Shown: positions 1 through 8,769 of the stretch, in pieces | How positions within the stretch are numbered: the stretch's first letter is position 1 | Layout of the letters: each line of letters opens with the position of its first letter | Assembly: GCA_021741905.1 (NCBI GenBank) | Contig: JAIOWZ010000002.1 | Span: 1-64,000 of the forward strand | Reading direction: 5' to 3' | Origin: Candidatus Planktophila sp. | GTDB lineage: Bacteria > Actinomycetota > Actinomycetes > Nanopelagicales > Nanopelagicaceae | DNA: 64,000 nt | Made by a program: the position numbers and the translations under genes | The notes under the pieces: generated by a model | Database searches by the model: none | What the model saw: only the letters and a program-made list of their open reading frames with translations | Told to the model about the DNA's origin: nothing

Positions 1-58
1 TGCAAATTTATTTGTGTGCCATGCGTACTAGCGGGCAACTGCTAGCAAGATCTTTGTT

Positions 59-132
59 GGCTTGGTAGCTCAGTTGGTACGAGCGAACGACTGAAAATCG
101 TTAGGTCGCCGGTTCGATCCCGGCCCAAGCCA
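59..132 (+). tRNA. tRNA-Phe (GAA)
   Basis: A full cloverleaf can be folded. The acceptor stem GGCTTGG pairs with CCAAGCC, the D-stem is GCTC/GAGC, and the anticodon stem AACGA/TCGTT closes the loop CTGAAAA, giving anticodon GAA. The T-arm is GCCGG/CCGGC with loop TTCGATC. The discriminator is A and the next bases are CAT, so CCA is not encoded. It lies at the edge of an AT-rich glycan gene island, and tRNA genes often mark such borders. No repeated tRNA 3' end was noticed further along. Confidence 0.97.
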
Positions 133-216
133 CATTGGTGTAATTCAGATATGAATTTATATATAGTCAACGAATAAAAATAAATTTGCGCAATCGGTGT
201 GAAAAGAATTTAGTTG

Positions 217-222
217 TAGCAT
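217..222 (+). promoter_or_regulatory. -10 box of a likely leaderless promoter (rfbG)
   Basis: TAGCAT (TANNNT) ends exactly 6 nt before the rfbG ATG and no convincing Shine-Dalgarno is present. Transcription would therefore start at or next to the A of the start codon. The same layout recurs before many genes in this window. Confidence 0.55.
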
Positions 223-228
223 TAAGTC

Positions 229-1296
229 ATGAATTTAAGCCAACTGCCGGCCTTGCGTTCGAATTCTGGTCCAGTCCTAGTCACTGGTCATACCGGTTTC
301 AAAGGTACTTGGTTGACTCTGCTGCTTGAAAAGTTAGGCGTAGAGGTTGTCGGATTTTCGCTTTCACCAGAAAAAGACTCGCTCTTTGATCGAGCTGGTC
401 GAACCGGGGCAATAATGGAAGTCTTTGCAGACATTCGTGATTATGAACTTTTAAATACTTACATTACCTCTATTAAGCCATCAGCGATAATTCATATGGC
501 TGCACAACCATTAGTTCTCGAATCCTACCGACTGCCGAAAGATACTTTCGATGTCAATGTAATGGGAACGGTAAATGTGCTTGATTCAGCATTTAGAACT
601 GATTCAGTCAAAGCAGTTGTTGTAGTAACTACTGACAAGGTTTATAGAAATGATAATTCAGGTCGAGCATTTATCGAATCGGATCCACTTGAAGGTAAAG
701 ATCCTTACAGTGCCAGCAAGGTTGGAACTGAAGCAGCGGTAGCGGCTTGGCAACAAATTCAAAGTATCTCGGGCGGGCCAAAGGTTGTGGCGGTTCGAGC
801 AGGTAATGTAATTGGTGGTGGGGATTGGGGTGACAACCGTTTGCTCCCAGACTTAATACGTAGTTTTAGTAGTGGGCAAAAAATGGCCGTTCGCAATCCT
901 GCAAGTACGCGGCCTTGGCAACATGTCTTGGACCCACTCAGTGGCTATGTTTCGGCACTCGAAGCAATTCTCGGTGGGGAGAAAATTTCTTCGGTTAACT
1001 TCGGTCCTGATACACAAAGTATTGCAGTCTCAGAAGTTGTAAAAATCGCAGTTGAAACTTGGGGCCCTGGAAGCAATATTGAACTCGATAATTCCGTGGC
1101 AAAAAATACAACTGAAGCAGTATCTCTAGACTTGAATCCAAGCTATGCAAAACAAATACTTAAATGGGAACCACGTTGGGGCCAGGAAGAAGCTGTTGTT
1201 TCTACCGTGCAGTGGTGGAATAAAGTGATAAATCAAGGAGTTTCACCGGTAGACGCATGTCTAGATGATCTAAACCGAATCTTGACTCAAAAGTAA
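229..1296 (+). CDS. rfbG: CDP-glucose 4,6-dehydratase
   Basis: This cytosolic SDR-family enzyme converts CDP-D-glucose to CDP-4-keto-6-deoxy-D-glucose, the branch point for CDP-linked deoxysugars. The N-terminus has the Rossmann motif in the form typical of this family, VTGHTGFKGTWL (about residues 18-29). The catalytic YxxxK is DPYSASK near residue 165, and TTDKVY is also present. The length of 355 aa is normal for RfbG. The start has a TANNNT box 6 nt upstream instead of a ribosome site. It converges on rfbF, which makes its CDP-glucose substrate, although the two are usually co-directional in other bacteria. The enzyme call is firm; the final sugar is not known. Confidence 0.93.
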   Translation: MNLSQLPALRSNSGPVLVTGHTGFKGTWLTLLLEKLGVEVVGFSLSPEKDSLFDRAGRTGAIMEVFADIRDYELLNTYITSIKPSAIIHMAAQPLVLESYRLPKDTFDVNVMGTVNVLDSAFRTDSVKAVVVVTTDKVYRNDNSGRAFIESDPLEGKDPYSASKVGTEAAVAAWQQIQSISGGPKVVAVRAGNVIGGGDWGDNRLLPDLIRSFSSGQKMAVRNPASTRPWQHVLDPLSGYVSALEAILGGEKISSVNFGPDTQSIAVSEVVKIAVETWGPGSNIELDNSVAKNTTEAVSLDLNPSYAKQILKWEPRWGQEEAVVSTVQWWNKVINQGVSPVDACLDDLNRILTQK

Positions 1297-1308
1297 ATTA
1301 CTTAAATA

Positions 1309-2037
1309 TCAATCTAGTTTCAACCATGGTGGTGGTGTCTCTTTAGCGAGCTCAGCCAGTTCATTTCTCTCTCGAAGAGTATCCATTGGCTGCCAGAAGT
1401 CAGTATGGTGGAAAGCCATAAGTTGATCCCCGTCAACGAGCCTTGGGAGTGCACCAGTCTCAAATGGCTCGCTGTCATTCAACACAAAATTTACAACTTC
1501 CGGTTCTAATACGAAAAAGCCACCATTAATCCAACCAACGTCGGATTGTTTCTTTTCACCGAAGTGGTCAACTTTGTTGCCATCCAAATGCAGATAACCA
1601 AATCTAGCCGGTGGATGAACAGCTGTTACTGTTGCAAGTTTTCCATGTGATTCATGAAAAGCTAATAATTTTTTAATGGGAACATTTGCAAGTCCATCAC
1701 CGTACGTAACTATAATTCGCTCGCCTGGAAACTCCTTCATGCATTTTGCTATTCGGCCACCAGTTTGCGTGTCATGGCCTGTCTCAATTGCGCTTACATT
1801 AAGAAAGGTATTCCCAGCCACAGGATTGTTTAGCGAAAGTTCATCAAGCCACTTTTGAATAACATCACCTTTATAGCCCAGTGCCACTACAAATTCATAA
1901 CTTCCCTGGGTGGCGAATATATTCATTATGTGCCAAAGAATTGGTTTATCGTCGATTAGTACCATGGGTTTTGGTTTGGTCTCTGTTTCTTCCGCCAAGC
2001 GGGTGCCTAATCCACCTGCAAGGATTACAACCTTCAT
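1309..2037 (-). CDS. rfbF: Glucose-1-phosphate cytidylyltransferase
   Basis: The enzyme makes CDP-glucose from CTP and glucose-1-phosphate. It has the nucleotidyltransferase signature VILAGGLGTRL at the N-terminus, followed by KPKPMVLI, VTYGDGLA with the metal-binding Asp, and HPPARFGYL and GWINGGFFV, as in RfbF. The ORF track begins four codons earlier. I chose the internal ATG because GGGAG lies 5 nt before it and because the family begins directly with MKVVILAGG. It is the last gene of a minus-strand group after the ABC exporter, and it feeds the convergent rfbG. Confidence 0.93.
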   Translation of the reverse strand: MKVVILAGGLGTRLAEETETKPKPMVLIDDKPILWHIMNIFATQGSYEFVVALGYKGDVIQKWLDELSLNNPVAGNTFLNVSAIETGHDTQTGGRIAKCMKEFPGERIIVTYGDGLANVPIKKLLAFHESHGKLATVTAVHPPARFGYLHLDGNKVDHFGEKKQSDVGWINGGFFVLEPEVVNFVLNDSEPFETGALPRLVDGDQLMAFHHTDFWQPMDTLRERNELAELAKETPPPWLKLD

Positions 2038-2142
2038 GTGAACTCCCATGTGATCGATTACTTTCAGAAATTTACTATTGAGAAAATGCTATCCTAAAAT
2101 GGAGCCTTCCAGAGAAAACTCATTTAAAATAACGAGAAACTT

Positions 2143-3993
2143 TTATAGTCCTAGAAGTTTCGCGTGAGTCGCAAAGTCTGGAGATCCATCTCTAACTTCC
2201 TGAAAAGTTCCAAAAGCCTGACATTTTCCGTTTTCTAGATAAAGGACATAATCGGCTGCCCTTACAGTCGCCAGTCTATGAGCGATCGACACAACAGTTG
2301 CCTTTTTAGAAAAAGCGGAGATAGCAAGTGAAATGTGATTTTCTGTTTCGGGATCGAGTGCGCTAGTTGCCTCATCAAGTATCAACAGCTCAGGGTTAAG
2401 GTAAAAAGCTCGAGTTAAACCAAGTCTTTGACGTTGCCCACCACTCAACTTCAAACCACTTTCGCCGATTTGGGTGTACAAACCAGATGGAAGTTTCTTA
2501 ACAAAATCATCCATCTGTACTTGTTCTAATGCAAGCCACACCGCATCAAAATCTATTTTGTTTTCTGGAATCCCAATTACAATATTTTCCAGAATAGTTT
2601 TGGACAGAATTTTTGTTTCTTGAGGTACGTATGCAATCTTATCTCTCCATAATTCCAGAGCAATCTGCGGTGCTACCCCATTTAATAAGACGGTCCCTTC
2701 TTGTGGAACTAATAATCCAAGTAACAGATCGACGAGGGTGCTTTTCCCCGCGCCAGACTTTCCTACGATTGCAAGGGAGCAATTTGCATTGAGAGTGAAT
2801 GAAACATTTGAGATGCTTGGGTAAGTATTGTTTGGATAAATAAATGAGAGATTCGAAACTTTCAATTCAGGTGAGAAAGCCTTTGCATTATGCTCACGAA
2901 CAAAGTCAGTAACCGGCGCCCGGTCTAGTTCTTGGTCCAAACGTTCAATAAAATCAAGTGTTTGTTTCGCCTGTCCGGTGGCATTTCTCATTGCGATAAA
3001 AACACCTTGCAAACGGAGCATCGAAGGTGTCGATCTAACTGCGATTGTTAGGAATAAAGCCAAAGTTGTAGATGCAGACACAAGATTACTCGAACTCACC
3101 TGGGAAATCCCTAAAGCTAAAACACCAAGAACCAAGGTTACTTCGAGAGAAAACTTTGGAATTTGCTCAATGAATCTCTTAGTTGAATGCGCCAATGCAC
3201 CCTTCTGGGCCTGCATCCGAATTCCTTTCACAAAGAACTCTTGTCTTCCAAATACTGTAATTGATCTAAAGTTTCCAATGGTTTCCTGTAGCTCTCGCTG
3301 CCCATCAGAAGAAGTCTGGGCGACTATCGCACCTATCTCTCCTGCCCACCTCCCCAAAATTCGATGCAAAAGCACGCCAGCGGAACCAAAGAATATAACT
3401 GTGCACAACATCAGGATAGGGTTGATCCAAAGCATTAAGGCTGCAAACAAAATCAAGAGAGTTGCTTCACTCAAACCAATTGCTAAGGGCCCCAATAATT
3501 CAATTGTGAGATAACTCGTCCCATGAAGAATTGCATTTGAGGTTTCTTGGCTTGACTTAGATTCAATGAAAAGCAAATTTTTCTTCAAAAGGCGGTCGGC
3601 AAGCCGTGAAACTATCTGTGAATGCTGATTCCCGAGAAAGACCAAATTCTTTCTTATTAACCAAAGGCAGGTCATACTTTTGATTAAGAAAAAGAGAGCT
3701 GCGCCTATGCCGCTTACCACAGCTAGCTTGATCAAAGAATAATCGGCAAAAAATTGAAGTTCATTTAATTTACTAAGTAATGCATCTGAATTCGAATTAG
3801 GTTCAAAGGCTCCAACCAAAAGAAAAACCACTAGGGTTATCAATCCCGCGCCAATTAAGTCAAGAAGCCCGGCTGACATTTGGGCAATTACGAGAATCCA
3901 GAAGCGCTTTCTGTCCCGAGGTGACAGGAGCTTTAGGGCAGCCTTGGTAGATCCAAAAAATGTTCCACTTGAACTTCTTCTTCGACTAATCAT
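2143..3993 (-). CDS. ABC transporter, fused membrane and ATPase domains (PglK/MsbA-type flippase)
   Basis: This is a half-transporter of 616 aa. Hydrophobic segments fill roughly residues 30-320, forming an exporter-type transmembrane domain. The ATPase domain (about 370-616) has Walker A GKSGAGKSTL, signature LSGGQRQRLGL, Walker B LLILDEATSALD and the switch region SIAHR. Family members flip or export lipid-linked sugars, peptides or lipids. Placed among glycosyltransferase and deoxysugar genes, flipping of a lipid-linked oligosaccharide (PglK-like) is the most likely role, but this is inference. Its start overlaps the stop of the upstream glycosyltransferase by 4 nt (ATGA), so translation is probably coupled. 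Confidence 0.85.
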   Translation of the reverse strand: MISRRRSSSGTFFGSTKAALKLLSPRDRKRFWILVIAQMSAGLLDLIGAGLITLVVFLLVGAFEPNSNSDALLSKLNELQFFADYSLIKLAVVSGIGAALFFLIKSMTCLWLIRKNLVFLGNQHSQIVSRLADRLLKKNLLFIESKSSQETSNAILHGTSYLTIELLGPLAIGLSEATLLILFAALMLWINPILMLCTVIFFGSAGVLLHRILGRWAGEIGAIVAQTSSDGQRELQETIGNFRSITVFGRQEFFVKGIRMQAQKGALAHSTKRFIEQIPKFSLEVTLVLGVLALGISQVSSSNLVSASTTLALFLTIAVRSTPSMLRLQGVFIAMRNATGQAKQTLDFIERLDQELDRAPVTDFVREHNAKAFSPELKVSNLSFIYPNNTYPSISNVSFTLNANCSLAIVGKSGAGKSTLVDLLLGLLVPQEGTVLLNGVAPQIALELWRDKIAYVPQETKILSKTILENIVIGIPENKIDFDAVWLALEQVQMDDFVKKLPSGLYTQIGESGLKLSGGQRQRLGLTRAFYLNPELLILDEATSALDPETENHISLAISAFSKKATVVSIAHRLATVRAADYVLYLENGKCQAFGTFQEVRDGSPDFATHAKLLGL

Positions 3994-5123
3994 GAATACA
4001 CGGGCAATCTAATATCATCAGCAAAACCCTTGATATCTATTTGTTGAGCAGTCTCAAATTTTGCGCCAATGATTTTCTCAGGCCCTGGCTTTCGAGTGAG
4101 AATCTTAAAGATTAAAACTACATTTTTTATTGAAAAAAGGGACCTTATCGCCAATAGTAAATCCTTACGTGAAATGCACTTAATGTTCCGCAACAGTCCT
4201 AAGAAATCTATATCTCTACTCCTCCAGCGTCGATAAGAGACGCCTATTTGCCTTAAAATATAATTCCCTCTCGATGGTCGGTATTTTTGAAATCTCTGAT
4301 TGGTGCTGGAAAGTGTTTCTAGCCAACTCAGCATTACAGAATTAAGAATGTTTCCTGGCATTGGAGGAAGCTCAGATTGAGTTAATCCCAAATAGGCCTC
4401 TCCTGCAGAATCAGAACTCTGATAGGCACTATTTCCAAATGAACTAGGTGCCATCCCAACTATGCACCAACGTTCGTCAACTACTTTCCAAATTTTTGCA
4501 ACAGCCAAGAATTCCATTAAGGCAATGTGATCGGGAAAAGGCATTTTGAATCTTCCACCTATTTTTTCGATAGTATCGCGGGAGAAAATTGTTAACTGCA
4601 TATTTAAAGGAATAAGTGGAACGAAGCGATACATATTTTTGATTATTTCTTCATATTTCTTATTTGTCAAAACTCCCAATATCGACTTTTTGTAATTGAA
4701 ATGGCGGGGCCTGCTTAGCGGCAAATTCTTTGTCATCTCACTTGGGAAGATATATGACCAACCGTTAAAAGATAAACAGTCTACATTTTCTTTTTCGAGT
4801 AACTCGAGTACTTGTAACAGTTGTTCACGAAGGATGTAATCATCATCACCGATCAGCCATAAATACTTGCCTGAAGATTTCTCTACTGCTCTTGTCCAAT
4901 TTTCGGCGACGTTTAAACGTTGCGGCTCAATTGAAACAACAAGTCTGCTGTCACTTTCATATCTGCTCTCAAGTTCTAACGCTTGACTGGGAGCATTTAG
5001 GGAAACAACTAATTCGAAACCGAACTTTTCGCATTCTAATAATTCAGAAATAATCGAGACGACTCGCTCGTTGGGATTGACCGTAGGGAGAAGAATGCTC
5101 AAGAGTGGCTTTTCGCTATTCAA
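3990..5123 (-). CDS. Family 2 glycosyltransferase
   Basis: The N-terminal GT-A domain begins LSILLPTVNPNERV. The nucleotide/metal-binding region is LWLIGDDDYIL near residue 95, containing the DxD-type motif. The C-terminal half is basic and lacks clear membrane spans. It likely transfers a sugar from a nucleotide donor to a lipid-linked or polysaccharide acceptor on the cytoplasmic face. The start codon is TTG, supported by AGAGGA 5 nt upstream. It is followed by the ABC flippase with a 4-nt overlap, so the two probably act on the same glycan. Donor and acceptor cannot be read from sequence. Confidence 0.82.
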   Translation of the reverse strand: MNSEKPLLSILLPTVNPNERVVSIISELLECEKFGFELVVSLNAPSQALELESRYESDSRLVVSIEPQRLNVAENWTRAVEKSSGKYLWLIGDDDYILREQLLQVLELLEKENVDCLSFNGWSYIFPSEMTKNLPLSRPRHFNYKKSILGVLTNKKYEEIIKNMYRFVPLIPLNMQLTIFSRDTIEKIGGRFKMPFPDHIALMEFLAVAKIWKVVDERWCIVGMAPSSFGNSAYQSSDSAGEAYLGLTQSELPPMPGNILNSVMLSWLETLSSTNQRFQKYRPSRGNYILRQIGVSYRRWRSRDIDFLGLLRNIKCISRKDLLLAIRSLFSIKNVVLIFKILTRKPGPEKIIGAKFETAQQIDIKGFADDIRLPVYS

Positions 5124-5323
5124 CCTGATCCTCTGTCTTCGTTACTAAGTCATGAGTTGGAAAGTGACTTCATCGCGCACCAAAAAGGCTGCACGGCCTT
5201 AAATCTACTACCCAGCGTGTAAATTTGGTCGCAACTATTGGAGATGTCATTGAAGAATCGAGTTCAAAACAAGAGTTTTACTGTAACATCGCCAGAAGTC
5301 ATTAATCCTTAGGAGTCTCCATA

Positions 5324-6211
5324 ATGCAAGAGCATCTACTTGGGCCGATGACTTGCTTGCTATGTGATGCACCAGTCAAGAAATGGCTAACTACAACAAA
5401 TGGTGGTGTTGGCCCCAAAGAGAATTTTGATATTTTTCAATGTACAAATTGTTTCTCGACACTAATTAATCCAGTGCCCGTTAACTTAGGAATTTATTAC
5501 CTTGATTATCATTCAATTCCCAAAGGTTCAAATTGGAAACGAGCTGTCAAGGCCTGTAAGAATCGTTTAGCGGTGGTGAATGGCTATGTTGGTAAATCCG
5601 CCTCTATTTTGGATGTCGGTGCTGGGTCGGGGACATTTGTAGCTGCGGCCAGTGAAAATGGCCATCTTACCTTTGCGATTGAGCAAGACAAGAGTTGTAG
5701 AGAAAACATCGAGGTATTTATGCCTGGTCGAGTTGTTGAAGATTTATTCGCCTACGATAAAAAAGATTTTGCCGTACCGGATGTTGTAACTCTTTGGCAT
5801 GTTTTTGAGCATATTCCAGATCCAAATGATTTCTTAGCTCAGGTTTCAAGAATTTTTCCTACAACCACAAAAATAATCATAGAAGTACCTAATGCTCAGA
5901 GTTGGCTGTTTAAGATAATGCGCAGTAGGTGGCCGCACTTAGATGCCCCCCGTCACGTTTTTCTGCCTAGCAAAAAAGGTATTGAATGCGTCGCACAAAG
6001 GAATGGCATGCGAGCCTCGAGAATACGCAATCGCGACAATGCAGCCTGGGCCGCTTTTAGCCTTTCCCACTTTGGTAACAGGGTGGGGGAAAGCAGATTG
6101 GTTCAAATCTGTCGCCGCATAGTTCAAATTCTCTTTACTCCATTTTTCTTTTTGGAAACTGGTATCCAAAGTTCTACTAGTACCTACTTACTGGTGAGAG
6201 ATCCCAAATAG
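5324..6211 (+). CDS. Class I SAM-dependent methyltransferase with N-terminal zinc ribbon
   Basis: Two CxxC pairs near the N-terminus (CLLC and CTNC, about residues 11-46) suggest a zinc ribbon. SAM motif I is ILDVGAGSGTF near residue 100, and WHVFEHIPDP is the motif typical of Methyltransf_23 proteins of glycan clusters. A strong AGGAG lies 8 nt before the ATG. It stands alone on the plus strand between two minus-strand groups. A methyl group on a surface sugar or glycan terminus is the likely target, by context only. Compare the separate C-methyltransferase at 8770-10026, which is of a different family. Confidence 0.82.
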   Translation: MQEHLLGPMTCLLCDAPVKKWLTTTNGGVGPKENFDIFQCTNCFSTLINPVPVNLGIYYLDYHSIPKGSNWKRAVKACKNRLAVVNGYVGKSASILDVGAGSGTFVAAASENGHLTFAIEQDKSCRENIEVFMPGRVVEDLFAYDKKDFAVPDVVTLWHVFEHIPDPNDFLAQVSRIFPTTTKIIIEVPNAQSWLFKIMRSRWPHLDAPRHVFLPSKKGIECVAQRNGMRASRIRNRDNAAWAAFSLSHFGNRVGESRLVQICRRIVQILFTPFFFLETGIQSSTSTYLLVRDPK

Positions 6212-6242
6212 TTCTTTGTGTTTTGAGGAATATAGTACGTGT

Positions 6243-7295
6243 CTATTGAAGGACAGATTCAAAAGCGTTATCCCACTTCAGCAACAATATTTCTTTTGTG
6301 TGATTTGTTTTAAGATAATCTTGCCCACGTCGGACTAAATCTTCCGCATAATCTTGATTATGCAAAAGAGTTAATTTCTCTGCCCATTCAGAGTTGTCCT
6401 TACTAACAATGTCAGATCCTGAAATATTCGAAACTCTCGTGTAAGACGGTGTTGCTGAAACAATTGTTGGAAGTGCCAGTTTCCACATGATTAATAATCT
6501 ATTTTCGGGCTTGAAATACTGAAGCTTATTAGAAAGCATTACGGGAATAATTGCGGCTCTTGACAACTTTGCTGATGAAACTAGGTTCTCGACATTCCAC
6601 GAGATCAACTCTGTATCGCGACTCATAGGCCCAAGTAAATTCGAAAGTAACTTTCCTGTACTGGCTGGAAAATACTGACCGAGTAATCTGTAGTACTCCT
6701 GATCTGTGACAAACTTTATTCCTGTGCCGTATTCTCTATTTTCATGAATTAGAGGCTGGCTAAGGTTCTTTATACCGCCAAGTGTTACAGGCAATCCCTC
6801 CCACAGTAAATTTCTATTGGTTTTAAATTTATCTCCATTCCCTTGAAACTCTAACCAAGGAATTTCATCATGCGAATCTAAAATTACATGAACATTCTTT
6901 GAGTGCTTAGAAATCAATTCACTTTGTTCAGGTGAGCTACAAATAACTGCCGATGCAGTTATGCACATGTCTTGTACAAATTGTGTGAATGGTCTGGGTA
7001 GCCCTGATAATTGTCGAGTAACCACTTTTGAAGTTCCTCTAAACCAATCTTTGGCGAGGCTCTCTCTGGCGAGATAACCGTCTACTAAGTCAAATATAAT
7101 AGGCGCTTTAATCTTGCGATTCACAAAAAAACCCAAATCAGATCTCTCCGACAGAACTAGAACATCAAATTTGTCATCCAGATTAGTAACAATTTCGTGT
7201 CCTCTTGCTTTCGCCCAAAAAACAATTCGTCGTCTGTCGCCTGGCGCATCAAGTTTTTTGCTGTTGGGGACATAACCGATCCGAAGTGTCTTCAT
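6243..7295 (-). CDS. Putative GT-B fold glycosyltransferase
   Basis: The N-terminus MKTLRIGYVPN and the later ASAVICSSPEQ stretch resemble family 1/4 glycosyltransferases, as does the C-terminal part in which a donor-site loop precedes LPTIVSATPS. There is no signal peptide or membrane span. The ORF track starts five codons earlier. I prefer this ATG because it overlaps the stop of the upstream SDR gene as ATGA, a coupled arrangement. It is last in the group C-methyltransferase, RmlC-like epimerase, SDR, GT, so it may transfer the sugar those genes make. Family membership is weak and inferred from pattern and context. Confidence 0.6.
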   Translation of the reverse strand: MKTLRIGYVPNSKKLDAPGDRRRIVFWAKARGHEIVTNLDDKFDVLVLSERSDLGFFVNRKIKAPIIFDLVDGYLARESLAKDWFRGTSKVVTRQLSGLPRPFTQFVQDMCITASAVICSSPEQSELISKHSKNVHVILDSHDEIPWLEFQGNGDKFKTNRNLLWEGLPVTLGGIKNLSQPLIHENREYGTGIKFVTDQEYYRLLGQYFPASTGKLLSNLLGPMSRDTELISWNVENLVSSAKLSRAAIIPVMLSNKLQYFKPENRLLIMWKLALPTIVSATPSYTRVSNISGSDIVSKDNSEWAEKLTLLHNQDYAEDLVRRGQDYLKTNHTKEILLLKWDNAFESVLQ

Positions 7296-8173
7296 CGACC
7301 TAATGCCCATTTCAGTCCAGTCTGCAAAGAATCTGCAGGTAACCAGCCGCTTTGGAACAGTGGTGAGTCACCACTGACAATCAAGTTTTGGCTAGCACTT
7401 TGACTTTCAGAAGCGCTAATTGGGTATGTAATTTGTGCTTTCACCTCAAGGATATTTGCTACTTCGACTAATACTTGATGCACGTTGGTGCCAATAGCCG
7501 TGCCGATATCAATAACTGCAGGAGTGTTGTGAGTGATACTCCAGGAAATGGCGCGACCGACGTCACGGCTAGAAATCCAGTCAAGTTTCATGAAAGGATT
7601 TTTTATCTCTATGTCGTGCCCGGCCACCATTTGTTCAACAGCCCAAGGAATTAATCTTTCGGAGTCTTGCCCTAGGCCATAAGGTTGAAAAACTCTGCCC
7701 CAAGTGAGTCGTGCGCCTGCCGCCAGTGTCAGCTCCTGAAGTTCTAAAAGCGTTTCAAGCTTCTTCTGCCCATAAGGGTCGACAGGTGATGGCGTGGTCT
7801 CCGTGGCATTGCAAGGAAATGTTTGAATTCCATACTCAGCCGATGAGCCTAGGCCAACAAAATGATTTGTTCCTGTTTGTAGACAATCTTTTGCAAACTG
7901 CAAAGTCCCTGAAGCATAATAGAGATTTTCCGCACTTTGCCTATAAGTCTTCTGGGCAGTAATCCAGGCACCTTGGACAACTACTTCGGGTCGCCAATCT
8001 CTAATAAAACTTCTGTATGTATCAGGTCTACCGATGTCTGCAGAAATCCAGTTCTCATCTTTATTTGGGTTAGCCGACCTACACATGCCGATAACGTCAT
8101 GACCAATATGGTTAAGTTCTCTGAATATTTCTTTGCCCAGAAACCCGTTACCACCAACAACTAATATTTTCAT
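7292..8173 (-). CDS. NAD-dependent epimerase/dehydratase (likely 4-ketoreductase of a CDP-sugar)
   Basis: This extended SDR has the Rossmann motif VVGGNGFLG at the N-terminus, GSSAEYG near residue 110 and the catalytic YGQKK near residue 134. At 293 aa it is shorter than dehydratases and similar to sugar 4-ketoreductases. It follows the RmlC-like epimerase gene by 31 nt and overlaps the next glycosyltransferase by 4 nt. In a CDP-deoxysugar pathway it would reduce the C4 keto group at the last step. The SDR call is firm; the reaction is inferred from neighbours. Confidence 0.8.
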   Translation of the reverse strand: MKILVVGGNGFLGKEIFRELNHIGHDVIGMCRSANPNKDENWISADIGRPDTYRSFIRDWRPEVVVQGAWITAQKTYRQSAENLYYASGTLQFAKDCLQTGTNHFVGLGSSAEYGIQTFPCNATETTPSPVDPYGQKKLETLLELQELTLAAGARLTWGRVFQPYGLGQDSERLIPWAVEQMVAGHDIEIKNPFMKLDWISSRDVGRAISWSITHNTPAVIDIGTAIGTNVHQVLVEVANILEVKAQITYPISASESQSASQNLIVSGDSPLFQSGWLPADSLQTGLKWALGR

Positions 8174-8204
8174 GAAGATTTATTAACAACGGCTTTAGTC
8201 AACA

Positions 8205-8765
8205 TTATCTTGCGTCCTTGAATAAATTCACAGCATCAGCTAAGAACAATCCTTCAGAATCTTTTGCTGAAACGATTCCGACAGATAAAGGCCAAGTTAT
8301 GTTGAGTTCTGGATCAGAATAACGAATCGAATGTGCGTTTGCAGGATTGTAGGATGAAGTGATTCCGTATAGCACACTTGAATTGTCCTCTAAGGTCTGA
8401 AAACCATGCGCGACACCGGCTGGGAGATAAAGGGCTTGTTCATCGTCGCTTTCCAGCTTTACAGCAGCCCATTTGCGAAAAGTTGGGGAATCAGATCTAA
8501 GGTCTACAACCACATCAAAAATTGACCCCAATATGCAAGAGACTATTTTATCTTCAGCGAAAGGCGGCGATTGGAAATGTAAGCCTCTTAGGGTGCCAAT
8601 ATGTGTATTTGAAGAAATTGCAATTGAATCTAAGTCAGTATTCAACTTGAGAGAGGCGAATACTTTCTTATCAAAAATCTTTTCAAAAAAACCACGCTGG
8701 TCATTAGTCCTAACATTCTGAAGGAGCCTGGCACCAGGAATTTCCGAGAAGTCGACATGAGACAT
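8205..8765 (-). CDS. RmlC-like dTDP/CDP-4-keto-6-deoxysugar 3,5-epimerase family protein
   Basis: This cupin-fold sugar epimerase of 186 aa has the normal length for RmlC. Visible landmarks are DQRGFFEKIF, TLRGLHFQ with the catalytic His, VVDLRSDSPTF with the Asp partner, LYLPAGVAHGFQTLED, and the terminal RYSDPELNITWP. The usual GIRWNDP is altered to SIRYSDP. Since the window has CDP-glucose but no dTDP-glucose enzymes, the substrate is probably a CDP-4-keto-6-deoxy sugar, epimerised at C3 and/or C5. It follows the C-methyltransferase stop after only 4 nt. Confidence 0.85.
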   Translation of the reverse strand: MSHVDFSEIPGARLLQNVRTNDQRGFFEKIFDKKVFASLKLNTDLDSIAISSNTHIGTLRGLHFQSPPFAEDKIVSCILGSIFDVVVDLRSDSPTFRKWAAVKLESDDEQALYLPAGVAHGFQTLEDNSSVLYGITSSYNPANAHSIRYSDPELNITWPLSVGIVSAKDSEGLFLADAVNLFKDAR

Positions 8766-8769
8766 TTGA

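Noticed and set aside
7197-8164. Plus-strand ORFs of 60-90 aa across the SDR gene
   Set aside because: They are shadows of the minus-strand SDR and glycosyltransferase genes, without start signals or domain motifs.
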